Source: Hexactinellida sp. DTS-2022 (taxonomy: Eukaryota; Porifera; Hexactinellida). Taken from it: a DNA stretch of 64,000 nucleotides. Under the pieces are notes generated by a model. The model was not told the DNA's origin. It made no database searches and saw nothing but the letters and a program-made list of their open reading frames with translations. The stretch lies in contig JAPNXP010000010.1 of assembly GCA_028753945.1 (NCBI GenBank), forward strand, positions 623,042 through 687,041. The letters are read 5' to 3'. Numbering within the stretch: position 1 is the first letter of the stretch; each line of letters starts with the position of its first letter. A program made the translations under genes and the position numbers. Of this stretch, positions 41,353-53,228 are shown piece by piece.

Positions 41353-43018
41353 TGTATTATTCTCCAGATTCCATTATATTATTTCCTAGTTTACTATGTC
41401 CTGACTATGCTGATATCGTGATTAACTGTCTCCAGATTAAGCGGGTTCCACTGTACTTCGAATATGTACGAATATATACAATACATACTGTATGTTATTC
41501 CCATTAAATACTTGGGGATGGACACCCCCCGGTAGATCTGTGCTGCTCTTGGTAATCTCACAGCAAATCATCAACTTTCTGCATTCATCATGTATTATGG
41601 AGAAGTGTTCGCTACCTTTATTATACGATAAAGAAACAATTTGTATAATTAAATAAAGGCACCATTCACAGAAATACAACTTTGTGTTCCATTGAAACAC
41701 GCATTACTTATGAATGAATATAATAACTACATTTTATCTCGAACTTATGTTCATTTTTTCGTTTAGGTAAATATTATTAGTTACAGTGATTGTTAATATA
41801 GTAACGATTACACAATTGAAGCAATAGCAACTGAAAGTATTGATTTCTATAATTAGAAGTTACTTTTTATACCTGTCACTTCATTTTCTCATACTGTAAA
41901 TGATTATAATAATAATAATAATAGTTTTTCACTCCTCTTCCTGAGCGCTTTACGAAGGGCTCGTGATAATAATATTTGCTGGGCCATAATTCCGAATTCA
42001 AAGTCAGCATATGAATTATTTATGTGCTTGTCCGTATAAGTTGGAAAGGCCATACGACCTAGACTCCTAGAGAGCGGAAATTGGTATACGTATAGGTATA
42101 GTTTGGCATAGCGGCAAGTGACTGTTGGTTTTCTAAGCGAAATATGTGATATGACATAAAACGGTAACCTACACCTTAATAACTGCTACAGATTTACTCG
42201 ATTAGTATAAATTGTATAACAGAATATGCGACACTTTATTGCGAAAATTATCAGTTATTAAAGACTTACTTAACGGTAGTTATTAGCTAAAATGTGTCCT
42301 ATTATTTTAACACTATGTGGGTGACCTGATTTGTTTGGTTAAAAGAATGCACTTGGCTTTCCATATATTGAATTAATAATTTTACAACACATTGAATTAA
42401 TATTCAATTTATAATTTTATTGAATTAAAATTAATTTTACAACACAAGTTTTAGTTACTGTATAATAAGTGATAGTTCGGCAGAGATGCAGAAGAAATAT
42501 AGATATCCTCCTCCAATAACAACATACTGAAATTAATGAATTAATCCGTGTAATTTACAAGCCACATGTTTAACTTAACTAATCTTAGTGTGCTTTTTTG
42601 AGGAGGGAAAGGAAGCGAAGCGGCCAATAATTGTGACGAGTAGTGCCTAACACGAACGAACAAAGGTCGCCAAGCGACCGAGACCGAAGGACTCGTGGTG
42701 GTAAAATAATATACCAAATTTTAGCTAATAAATACCGTTAGTAAGTGTTTAATAACTGATAATTTTCGCAAAGGTGTTCCATAGTTTTAAATAAATTTAC
42801 ACTAATCGAGTCAAATTTATAGAGGTTATTAATTAAGGAAAAGGTTAGTGTAATGTCATGATCCCAATACTTCGCTTAGAAGACCAATATACCCATTGTC
42901 AAACTACACCTATATACCAAATTCAGCTCTCTAGATCTATGGGTTTCCAATTATTTACGGACAAACACACAAACAACAATTGTGCGTTTAATATATAGAT
43001 AATTATTTTTTTGGAAGC
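41353..43018. other. intergenic region upstream of the TRP-like gene
   Basis: Contains an isolated pogo-like terminus (GCGGGTTCCACTGTA near 41442) and a GC-rich repeat at about 42600-42705 (ACACGAACGAACAAAGGTCG). That repeat is shared with 31330-31385 and in part with 59593-59655. A TATATAG box near 42991 lies about 25 nt before the TRP-like ATG. Confidence 0.45.
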
Positions 43019-46000
43019 ATGGCAACAGAGGAAAGAGAAAAACTGATCGTGGCGGAAGGTATCGAACTTTCTGAGAAAATTCATTTCGTCATGAGTAAAG
43101 ATGCCGAAATAGAAAATGGAGAAGCAAAAGGTGAAGAGAAAAAGGACGAAGATAAACAAGGAAAGGACACAAAACAGAAAAATGAAACCACTTTAAAACT
43201 TATTAAGAAATTGATCAAAAAAGATTTTGAGGAAATAACAATTGACCAAAGCAAATATGAGGAATTGGAAGATGCACTGATAGAAAGAGAAGTTGATAGA
43301 GTAATGAAGTTAATCGAGGCAGGAGCTCCTATTGACACGTATAACTGGGATGAAAGTGGGAATATCGTCACGCCGCTTATTTTAGCTGTAAACACCGATC
43401 GATTGGACATTTTCAGTCTGGTGCTGCTACGAGCCATAAGGGAAGGTGTGGATGACGATGATATGCATATGAACATAGCCCTGCAGAGAGCTTGCACTAA
43501 GAATTCTGTGTTCGTTGCAAATATTTTGTTGAAGAGAAATGTTAATTTTGAAGATATAATTGAGTATAAGACGCCAACTAAAATAATAGTGGAACAAAGC
43601 AAACACACCTACTACAATGATCCCAAAGCAAATTGTATCCACCTCTGCGCACAATTCTGCAGTCAAGAGATTCTTAAACTGATGCTGGACAAACGCACAG
43701 ACTCCATCAAGATCGATCAGAAAGACAGTAAAGGCAACACTGCACTACACCTGGCGTGTCATAACGGCTACAACACCTGTGTTAATCTCCTGATACAGAA
43801 ACACGCTAAAGTGGACGAAGTTAACAAAGAGAAACGCACACCTCTCCACATGGCCATCCGGAAAGCTCCTGAAGAGCTGATCTACAATCTAATCCGCGCA
43901 GGGGCAGACGTGAATGCAGAGGATCGCTGGGGGCTGACACCTCTCTTATACGCTGCGATGTGGGGAAGAGACACGCTGATTCCCATTCTGGTCAACAACG
44001 GAGGAAACGTGGAAGCACGGAATCGGTTAGACCAGACACCACTGATGCTAGCTTGCAAAAGCGGAAATGCAGCAGCAGTGAGTGAGCTACTGCTGAGTGG
44101 AGCCTCGATTTATGCAAAGGACAAGAATAAAGAGGACGCATTCATTTTCGCTAAGAACAACAAGCAGGACGATGCTCTCTCCGTGATAGTGAGAGCTCAT
44201 GCTTGTGATGAGAACTTCAATAGGCTAGGCTGGCACGAGATACTCACCGAGAAGCTGTACAAGAGCATACTCGCTATGCTCACTGTATGATAAAGCCAAA
44301 ATTGAATAAAAACACAGGTGAGTTCTACAGATTTACTTTACATACTAGTTAATTGAATATAATACCTCTCCTCAGTGGAAGTGAACTTCACTGTCCTGAA
44401 TATCGACCGTAGTAGCATGTCCCCAGAAGATGAATGGGGGTACGCAGAGGAAGGAAAGAGAAAGTCTTACTTACTGCAGAGATTCGCCTTTTGTGGCGAT
44501 GAGGAGATTGCATATCACGGAGTGACTCGTCTTCTCGTCAATCAAAAGTTCAAGCGATATGGGAATTGTCTACTGAGGTTCAAGACATTCATTTTCATCA
44601 GCTTTCTGGCAGCAATGCTGTACGCGTTAGTACAGGCCGCACAACAACACATGTCACCCAACACTCTGTACAGATCTGATGTACGTCCCTTCACAGGCTG
44701 GGACACACTGAGGTTCGTCTGTGAGATTTATGTGGTTCTGTTCTGGGTGAGTAACATCGTGACTGAGTTAGCGGAGATAATCCAGGTGGTATTCTATGTG
44801 CGCCACGAGATAGAAGACAAAAAGAAAGTTGCCTCCTCCAAGAATAAAAAAGAGCGGAAGTACGAATGGGAAGATTCAGACGACGAATATCACGATTCAG
44901 TTCTAACGAGTCAGGACAATTATGACAATGATGACAATTATGACGATGGTGAAGAGAAACAAGAAATAGAGGAGCTGGATCACGAAAATAACATAATAAA
45001 ATTACACAAACGCATAGATGATCTATGTGCACCTGTAAATTTCATCGTTCAGGTATTTCTCGCCTATTTCCACGATTTGTACAACTGGCTGGACTTAATG
45101 GGCATAGTACTACTATTAATTCTGATCATCTTTCGAATTATAATCATAATCGATATAGACGTTCCATATGTTGAGTTCCAATGGATATTCGCTACTTTCG
45201 CATTTGCAGTCAACGCGTTTCGACTCACAAAACTACTTAGTGTCTTCAACCTGTTCGGGACCTACATGCGAATCATAATTCTAATTTTGTTAAAGGATGT
45301 TCCCAAGTTTCTGTTGCTGATGGTCCTCACTTTCTTCTTCTTCTCCACCACACTCTATCTCTCTTTCCGTGTACCGATAATAGTGGGAGAGGCCAACGGG
45401 ACAAATGGCAGCCAACCCAACTATTACGTCACCTTGTTCAACCTTTCAGAGCTCCAGGCTGAGGGACTCGACAAGTATTACAACGTGTTGATCTACCCAA
45501 TCCGTGTGTTGTTGGAAGGAAACGCATTGGGTTTCAATTATATGTTCAACAGTTTTAATATCGTAGCTGCAGTTGTGTACGTTGTGTTCTTGTTCCTAAT
45601 CATTGTTGTGTATCTGAATGTGTTCATTGCTCAGCTCTCGGATACATATGCTGGAGTGAAAGCAAATGCTGAGAAAACTGTGGCCAAGTGCCGCCTCGAT
45701 TTCATCATACAGACACAAACGACTTCTCTGTTAGCGCTCTTCTTTGATTTCAGGAAACTGTACTTCGATGAGAACTACAGAATGGAGGATGGGGAATGGG
45801 TTGATTACTTCAATGTAGGTTAGTCTATACTTCTGTATTAATTAGTAAGTTATCTGATTAGCACTCTTAGAACATAACAATATTAAACTAACCCCTGTAT
45901 AGGAATCTCCCGTTTGGATGACTACGATTTCACAACTCAGGAGCCGACAGAGAGTCTCCACCTGGTGATGAACAAACTCCAGCACCAGCAGAAAGCGAAC

Positions 46001-46135
46001 AGTCGCACCCAGGAGATACTTCAGAATTCTATTGAAACGAGGATAAAGAGAATCAGTATGAAGGTGACCACTCTCGAGAATCAGAACAAAGAGATTCTGG
46101 AGAAACTCACCCAAATTGCACAGAAGATGAATTAG
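43019..46135 (+). CDS. ankyrin-repeat TRP-type cation channel (2-3 exons)
   Basis: Predicted plasma-membrane cation channel. Exon 1 (from 43019) encodes an acidic/basic N-terminus and at least four ankyrin repeats (GNTALHLACHNGYNTCVNLL; RTPLHMAIRKAPEELIYNLI; TPLLYAAMWGRD; TPLMLACKSGNAAAVSELLL). Exon 2 (44376-45818) encodes six membrane helices with an acidic loop (EWEDSDDEYHDS) between the first two. It ends with the pore-distal helix and TRP-like segment VVYLNVFIAQLSDTYAGVKA. Exon 3 (45903-46135) adds a coiled coil (VTTLENQNKEILEKLTQIAQ). Intron 45819-45902 (TAG|GTTAGT...TATAG|GA) is phase 1 and joins cleanly. The first junction is unresolved: exon 1 stays in frame only to the TGA at 44288, and the consensus donor CAG|GTGAGT at 44318 lies beyond it in another frame. 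Confidence 0.8.
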
Positions 46136-46331
46136 TTTGCATTTTGTACATAGAGATTGTAAACATATAATTCGACTAAGCGTCCTAATTAGACAGTTAG
46201 ATACGTATTTGTAAATATTATGTGTCTACCTTTTCGACTTTCAGCACTAGTTTGTATTGAGCAAGTATAGAAAGTATAGAAAGATTCAAACCACTAGAAA
46301 GTTGGCGTTTATAAACCTTTATTAAATTGGG

Positions 46332-46680
46332 TCAAGAGTAGATAAGTTGGATATGTAAACTTGAGACAGTCGAATAATCTAGTTTCACTTGCTGTTTCGG
46401 GATTACATCAAGAGATTTCAAAATTATCTCAAAAACAATCTTCTGTTGGCAACCACCAGGACAACTGCAATGCCATTTCGTTTCTTTGAGGAAAAAGCGA
46501 TGGTATCCATTTTTCATCAAAAAATGTTTATTTGCGTTGAGAACATAGTAAGTTGAATTGTCTGCAGTGCGAGGTTCACAGAATGTGAAGCATTGGTATT
46601 CTAAACATTGTTTCACAGCCTCACAATGCGAACAGTATTTGCCTGGACAACCAGAACAACGTGTTGTTTGTAAACATCGA
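46332..46680 (-). pseudogene. cysteine-rich coding fragment, unidentified
   Basis: The minus strand reads TTRCSGCPGKYCSHCEAVKQ, then CLEYQCFTFCEPRT and ETKWHCSCPGGC, with regularly spaced cysteines over about 110 residues. It has no start codon and no identified partner exon. It may be the C-terminal zinc-binding part of the integrase pseudogene upstream on the same strand. Family unknown. Confidence 0.35.
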
Positions 46681-47123
46681 CGGCTAAGAAGTTATTCGAT
46701 AAAATTGGTATTCCTATTGAAATAAAAAGAATTAATAATTATACGCATTGAACATTATACTGCAACGATCTGTATATACAGAAAGAAAGGTATTCAATTT
46801 CAGGCATAAAGTTGCCTAGTCCAATTATAATCAATTTGTTATGTATTTACCTATATTTTCTAGAAAGATTTTTGGCACATGAGAGGCAATAAAAATCTTA
46901 ACATAGAAAAGTTTGACTCACCCTGAGTATTCTGTTAGCAAAAAAGAGTTGTATCTTGAAGTTGCCATATGTTGGAGTATTCCGTTAGCATTTGTACATA
47001 CTGATCAACCGTTGGGATATCGAGCGTTAGTAAGTCCAGATCAGTATCTTGCGCAACATCTATGTACGTAAATATCAGAATGATCAGATTACCGAATTAA
47101 TAATAGACATAAATTACCGTCGA

Positions 47124-48161
47124 TTATTTAGTTGATGGCCACAATGTATTCAGTGTTTCCAATAAAACCGCATTATCAAACTCCTTGCCATTATCGCTCT
47201 GGAGTATGTTTGGTGCACCAATCGGGTAGAATATTGTAACTAGAATATTTGCTACTTCTTTCGCACACTTTTTATATAGGGCTTTTAATACTACCCACTT
47301 GGTGAAATGATCTTGAAATTTAGAATTCACTTATAGTCATGATCAGGAATAGTTCTCATGTCGATAAGATCTACCTGGTCCCTTGAACTAGTGTTGTAAA
47401 ATTTCCAAATTTTTTGTTTTCCATGGAAATTTATGGAAAGATTACATATTTCAAATTATGCATAGGAACTTAATTTGAAATTGCCAAAATTTTTGTGCTA
47501 CTTAAGTTAATTAATTCCGAGGAAAATAACAAGCGCACAGTAACAACTCTACATTATTTGTATGGTTAATCAAAATTTCAAAACTAGGTATATATAATAA
47601 TTTTTCCATGTAAAATTTCCGGAAATTTGGGAATTTTTTGGAAATTTCCCTAAGCTTACAACAGTACCTTGTACCATAAGTTGTAGACAGTATTGGATTT
47701 GTTACTAGATACTTCTGACTTATTTTGATAATTCTAGCCTGGTGACAAGGACTGTGCTCCAAGAATAACTTTAGTTCTAAGACACTGATGTAGATACCTT
47801 GTTCCCGTATTTTGTGGTGTAAAGGCTTCCACCCTGCAAATCCTGTCTGTTCCCATGCCCAATATAGTTGATCAAACAAATCCTCAAATGCAACAACTTT
47901 GAGAGATTTATTATTGTATGGATCTAAGTAACGTAATTCCTTTACTTCCAAGGTCTCGAGAACCTCAAAATGTTTAAGCGAACGGTTAGCTCTGAGAAAA
48001 GTTCCTTTTTGGTCACAGAGTTGCTCAATTATGTCTTGTATACCTTGGTTATCCCAGATACGACACTTTGGCTCCTGTTTTTTAGCCACTACCTCGTCTT
48101 CACATTTCCGACGGTGATAAATTAATCGATTAACAGCATAGGAAAAATGGAAGGTATGCAA
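47124..48161 (-). pseudogene. integrase (rve core) gene fragment, KRBA2-like, disrupted
   Basis: Read on the minus strand. Part one (48161 to about 47670) has a segment like LHHKIREQGIYISVLELKLF with HSPCHQARI, resembling an integrase zinc-binding region. It ends TYGTR. After removing the 278-bp insertion (47389-47666), the frame continues DQVDLIDMRTIPDHDY. A one-base shift follows, then FQDHFTKWVVLKALYKKCAK, GAPNILQSDNGKEF and TLWP, the integrase catalytic core with two acidic residues. It breaks off near 47124. This resembles the KRBA2/transposon-integrase group. It is non-functional. Confidence 0.75.
47389..47666. mobile_element. hAT-like MITE inserted in the integrase pseudogene
   Basis: Ends TAGTGTTGTAAAATTTCC and GGAAATTTCC...TACAACAGTA are inverted. 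The flanking 8-mers CCTTGAAC (47381-47388) and CCTTGTAC (47667-47674) match at 7 of 8 positions as the target duplication. Excision restores the integrase frame. Confidence 0.75.
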
Positions 48162-48324
48162 ATTTAATATGTGTCGTAAGGAAATTTTGTTAAATATAAC
48201 TTTTTCTTTAACAAGAGTGGATATTTGGACCTATTGGAACTTGCCCGAAGCCATACTATAGGTATTTGTTTCCTTTTGAAGCCATACAATATTAAACAGA
48301 TAGAATAATGTCAACGTATTCCGT

Positions 48325-48590
48325 AGCACAATACATTCAAGCTCTAACAGGATAATAACAATGTAAATGTCTCAGCATGGATGTTGACATGAAACGGTCT
48401 GGAATAAAATACCTGTTCAAAAACTTTTGGTGGCTTAGTGTATGTAAATTCAAAAAGAATGTCATTCTAATATACTTAACATATCGTTTCATGTTGAAGC
48501 ATCTGTAAATGTTATTATCCTGCTAGAAGCTTGAATGCATGAATGTATTAATACAAATTATTGTTCAAATACTTTTGGCCGGTTAGTGTA
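48325..48590. mobile_element. Tc1-like MITE, left end truncated
   Basis: The right end TACTTTTGGCCGGTTAGTGTA and internal AGGATAATAACAATGTAAAT and CATGAAACGGTCTGGAATAA are shared with 55430-55694 and 62574-62878. It is non-coding. Confidence 0.65.
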
Positions 48591-48666
48591 TTAATAATTT
48601 CCAATTAGAGACAATCAATACAAAACAAATTTTAATTGAACTAATTTGGTCTAACAATGTTATTTC

Positions 48667-50503
48667 CTATTTCTTGTGTTTTCTGGTTTTCTCTTTACGG
48701 CGCTTCACATGTTTTGGCATTTTGTGCTTTCTCTTCTCTCGTTGTTCCTCTTTAACCGTTTTCTTACAAACCTTCCATTCCTCTCTACTCATACTGTCTC
48801 TAGGATTATTTATATCTACTTTTCTAGTGCAAACTTCTCCACTACTCTCAACATCAGATTCAACAGGGCTATCTGAATCAGAATAAGATTCACTAGTACT
48901 CTCTATCGCTGCATTTTCACATATTTCCGCACCTGTCAAGTCCTGCTTGAGTCCCGTCACGATAGGGTAGAACAGATCTCTGTTTTCTTTTAAACTCTGA
49001 GTTACATCTGTCTCGTAATGAATAACCTCCTGAAGTGTACGTGGGATGTGCGCTTCTTTAAACACTTCCTCATCAACCTACAAATCGGAATTTTTAATCC
49101 ATTGTTTGTCACATTAAATAGCTTTCTTTTCAAAATAAATAGACTAAGTTCAGGATAGATATTTTGCAGTTACTTGTTACATATTTTCTTGTAGATTAGA
49201 GTTACAGTATTGCGTTTCACATAAATTAGTCAACAACGCCATCCTCCCAATAATTAGCCAATAATTATTTCCAAGTAATAAAATATAAAATATTTGCAGC
49301 AGCAGTCTAAGAAACTAATACCTTTTCCTCGTTTGAAATTCCTTTATCGATGTTGTGAACAGTTGTTTCCATAGCCATCTCAAAATACTGCTCAACTTCG
49401 TCTTCTCGTATTACAAAATTAGTAACAAGAGCAAAAAGTTCCTTTACACTCATAACTAATGCATTCTTCTTACAAAAGAAATTGCTAATGTTAAAACAAT
49501 CTTTCCTCAAGAAGAGCAGTGCATTAGGATGATCATGTTCCACAGCCTGTGACACGTCTATCAACACCAGGTGTCCACATCTGTACAGTATATTATACTC
49601 CGAGAAATCTGCATGAACTAATTTCGCCTTATTATAAAGAGCCCACATCATAAGCACACATTCTCTATAAAGCTCTGCTGCTGTCTCTTCGGCCAAAATA
49701 GCATCTTTGAGTTTGATAGCCGACCTACCGTTATCTTCGCAGATATGTTCCATTATTAGCACGTGGCTTCGAAGAAGGTAGGGAGTTGGACAAGGAATCG
49801 AAGCTTGTTTTATTCGTATCAAATTCCGCATTTCTTTTTCTGCCCAAAGTCTGACCATCTTCCTAGGGTTGTGTCTACAGTATCCTCTCCTGAACCGGAA
49901 CTCACCCGTCACATACCTGTCTCTGTCCTTGAATATAAGAATAGAAGTCTTGTACACCTTTATAGCAAGGTCTCCTGTCTCCCCAACTGCGTGGTACACA
50001 TTGGCTTCCTTCCCAGTTGAAATGCACCCATTTATTTCCGAGAGATAGCTCTTGTTGAGCAGCTTGAATAGAATAATGCGAGTTCTAGGGTCTAGCACTT
50101 GTTCAATGGTAGCGCGGTCGCTCTTGTCTTTTCTCTTCACAGTTCTCTCTTCTCTGTTCCGTCTGTTGATTAGCATGTTTGTAGTGGCATGAGGGAGACT
50201 GTCTCCTAGGTAGAGTTCTACGTGGATACGCTTTGACATTCCAGCATACTTGTTAGTCCAGTGTTGTGAGTACTTTGTTTGTTGTAGTTGTTGTTGTTGT
50301 TGTTGTTGTTTACATTGATTAGGGGTGGTGGAGGCTGCCTTCATTGTGTTGAAGGTTTTAGTTAGATCAGCTGATTTGTTAGAAAGTGTGTAGTCAGTTA
50401 TACGTTCGTATATGTTATAATAATAACCTTCATCTGAATAAGAATCTTCACACTCATTCTCTGATAGCGCGTACTTGAGAGCCATTGTGATATTACTAAC
50501 CAA
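48667..50503 (-). CDS. RIOK1: RIO1-type atypical serine kinase (two exons)
   Basis: Cytoplasmic kinase/ATPase of late 40S ribosome maturation. Exon 1 is 50503-49322 and exon 2 is 49077-48667. The 244-bp intron has donor AAG|GTATTA and acceptor TTGTAG|GTT, both phase 0, joining NEEK to VDEEVFKEAHIPRTL. RIO motifs: STGKEANVYHA (162-172), ATP lysine K182 in IKVYK, catalytic LVHADFSEYN (D299), metal-binding LIDVSQAVEHDHP (D316). A polyglutamine tract of 10 residues in the N-terminus is encoded by a TTG/GTT microsatellite. The C-terminus is acidic then strongly basic (KHKMPKHVKRRKEKTRKHKK), as in RIOK1. About 531 aa; a downstream in-frame Met (codon 7) is an alternative start. Confidence 0.95.
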
Positions 50504-50736
50504 TATATGAGAAAATTGGGAATTATAATACGTCTTCTTAATTAACTTAAATTAAGATATGTATTCATTTTAGTGAATTTATTTAATGTTGTAAGTGGAC
50601 ATAGAATACAAAAAATTTTAAATAGTCAGCCTTCTCTGTGTTTTATGGTAATGAGGTTTGTAATAAAGTATTCGAAATTTCCTGCATTCTGATACAATTC
50701 TACATATTTGATTTCGAATACGTATTCGTTTTAGCC
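50504..50736. other. RIOK1 upstream region
   Basis: AT-rich, with no obvious TATA box. It ends at the hAT MITE below. Confidence 0.35.
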
Positions 50737-50868
50737 CAGGGTTTTTTAAAAGTTTGAGACCTTGGTGTAACTCAACCCTGCAGCGGCCGCGGCCGACATG
50801 AATCGTGGTGCAACTCCAAAAATTTTTGGTGCAAAATTTACACCAAGATCGGCCTTAAAACCCTCTTG
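50737..50868. mobile_element. hAT-like MITE, 132 bp
   Basis: Begins CAGGGTTTTTTAAAAG and ends CTTAAAACCCTCTTG. It is flanked by perfect 8-bp TTTTAGCC duplications (50729-50736 and 50869-50876). A partial inverted copy lies at 29282-29383. Confidence 0.75.
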
Positions 50869-51308
50869 TTTTAGCCTAACTTACATTTAGATCCCAAGCT
50901 AATTAGTTATGTTAATTCAGTTCTTCTAATATAATAAGATTAGCTCATTAACAAGTTTTATTATCTACAACCCTACTGTTTTACATAATAACAAAACACA
51001 AGATTGCATAACATTGTTGGAACTAATTATATCAGATTAAATATTAGTATACTACATAGTTGGTAAGCAAATTGGAATGGATACAACAGTTGTATGCTAA
51101 TATTTTGATTCTTTAACTGTAACTTGATAATAACATAAAGTTAATGAGTAATTAACTAATGAACATAGGTATATTACTATATTTAGAGATAATTATGATT
51201 ATCTATCTGTAAGCTACATACAAATATACATTGGGAATTTTGGACAAATTAATGCTTTAATAATTAACTAGCGCGCTTCGCTTGCTAGGTCGCTTCGCGG
51301 CAGAACAC

Positions 51309-51345
51309 AACCACACACCAACCGCTTCGCGGTTGGTGTGTGGTT
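51309..51345. repeat. perfect 17-bp hairpin with TTC loop
   Basis: AACCACACACCAACCGC (51309-51325) pairs with 51329-51345. It lies near the 3' end of the Helitron-like element. Confidence 0.75.
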
Positions 51346-51660
51346 TATATACTCCTAATATTGATTATAAAGCGTAAATAGGCCTAAATAGTCAAATTTA
51401 ACATGTGAAATTTTAATGATTACGTCATCATGCGATAATGAGTAAGCATATTGGTGATCTGGTGTGACCAACGTGTCCGCATCATTAAATGTACATGTTC
51501 TATTAAATTTTCAGATTTTTATCTCTTAAAGGGCGCGAATTATGTGCGATGAAGTGACTTTTCATGGTTCTCGAAATGTGACAATGACGTAATAACTTGT
51601 CGAGGTGTGAGAAATTTTGAGTGGAAACCTCAACTTGTTGGCGGGTGCCAAAAGTTACCC

Positions 51661-51990
51661 CTATATGCAGAGTTGCCGTGGGTATGGGAATCCCCATACC
51701 CATGGGAATGGGAATCAGATTTTCCCCTGTGGGGATCCCTGTGGGGATCCCCATGGGGATCCCCATAGGAATCCTGTGGGAATTCCCATGGGATATTCGA
51801 ATATGGTTTCATTAGGCCATCTTTAATTAATATAGGCTTTACTATTGATACGAATCTGCTTTAGTAATTAAATTGTTTTTTATGTATACGTATGTATATT
51901 ATACTCCCCTATGGGATTCCTATGGGGATTCCTATGGGAATGGGAATGGGAATGGAAATTCCATTCCCACGGCAACTGTGCCTATATGCC
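51661..51990. repeat. inverted-repeat-flanked GGGAT/ATCCC minisatellite
   Basis: CTATATGCAGAGTTGCCGTG on the left and CACGGCAACTGTGCCTATAT region on the right are inverted partners. Between them are tandem GGGGATCCC and CCTATGGGA units at 51674-51795 and 51905-51960, separated by unique AT-rich DNA. Frames reading Met-Gly-Ile-Pro repeats are artefacts. Confidence 0.65.
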
Positions 51991-52156
51991 AAAAATCACA
52001 TTTGGAAACCGTCCACTTTCTTCAATCAACTCGTAACATACAAACAAATATATACACATATACACATATACACCCAGCCTTGTGTTTTAATAGTATAGAT
52101 TTATATAAATTATATATTATACCCTCCAAATTACTTAGATATAATTTTACAAATAC

Positions 52157-52245
52157 CTTATTCTAGGAAATTAACGCGACATGAAATTAACGCGAATTGG
52201 AGCAATTCGCGTTAATGTCATGACGCGTTAATTTGCTATAATAAG
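52157..52245. repeat. foldback element, copy 1
   Basis: CTTATTCTAGGAAATTAACG on the left and GACGCGTTAATTTGCTATAA on the right nearly pair, with GCGAATTGGAGCAATTCGC at the centre. Confidence 0.65.
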
Positions 52246-53123
52246 CCTATTAAGGTATACCCCCGAGTATATAATGTCCTAGTCCATGGCCTACTATAAT
52301 ACGGCTATACATGCTGCCGAATCATAGTAGGAAATAAGAGTCCATTGATAAATAGGTTATTTATATTTATCTCCATAACTAGTAATGATAGACGTCATAA
52401 ATGTACTATAACTATATAGGAACTTGGTATCAAGGTATACATAGCATCCTTCAGAATGATAATACACTTCGATGCTATTCTCCAACCAATTTTCTGAGAA
52501 TTGTGATTATTGTAATATACATTCAAACGGTTATACACATTTTGCGAAAAATTGGTTGGAGATGGAGCATCGAAATGTATTATCTTTGAATAGGAAATTG
52601 AGGACGGGCTATCAATTGGATCCATTAACTAAGCTGTAACTATTTTTCTTCTCGAGATATGACCTCAAGCATTGAAATCACGTTTCCATAGCAACAGAGG
52701 AATGTGTCAACATTCCATAATTGATTCTGAGATATTTTATGTAAAATGACTCCTAGATGGGTTAGTCACAGCGATTTGTTTTAAAAAGCGAAATTGAACA
52801 TTTTACATGCGTTCAAAGTTTTGGCATATTTGGTCTATTAGACAATACAGTGACGTCATTTCGCCCAAGTGGCATCTCAAAAATATGCGTCTTGTATATG
52901 ACTACCTTTATAAAAAACAATTACATAAGTAGATGCACCCTGGATTAGTTATTTCGAAGAATAATTGAGTTGCATCTATTTAGTTGACTATACTAGTTAA
53001 TCCCTGGTCCAGAAATTTGAGTGCGTACCATTGCCTTATGTATAGAATGCTATGGCCATGCCTAGTCTAATTATGCTCTAGTCTAATTATACTCCCGGAT
53101 ATATTCTGTCCTAGTCTAATGAC

Positions 53124-53228
53124 CTTATTATAGGAAATTAACGGGCCATGAAATTAATACGACGGAAATTAACGCGAATTGGAGCAATTTGCGTTAATTT
53201 CATGACGCGTTAATTTCCTATAATAAGG
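53124..53228. repeat. foldback element, copy 2
   Basis: Perfect TIR CTTATTATAGGAAATTAACG with its complement at the right. The same centre (GCGAATTGGAGCAATTTGC) as copy 1, about 970 bp away. Confidence 0.7.

Larger units (their letters stand above)
51268..52099 (-). mobile_element. Helitron-like non-autonomous element, 832 bp
   Basis: On the minus strand it starts A|TCTATACTATTAAAACACAA and ends GCGAAGCGCGCTAG|T. This is the TC...CTAG rule with insertion between A and T. The interior carries a GGGATCCCC/GGGAAT minisatellite (51674-51975) and a perfect 17-bp hairpin. The 3' terminal hairpin is not the classic one; GCGAAGCG is repeated instead. Confidence 0.7.

Noticed and set aside
44285-44375. 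Intron with donor ACT|GTATGA in the TRP-like gene
   Set aside because: It would be phase 0 while exon 2 needs phase 1, giving an immediate TGA after the acceptor.
51503-52098. Frames encoding Met-Gly-Ile-Pro repeats on both strands
   Set aside because: They are translation of a GGGAT/ATCCC minisatellite inside a Helitron-like element and open in several frames at once.
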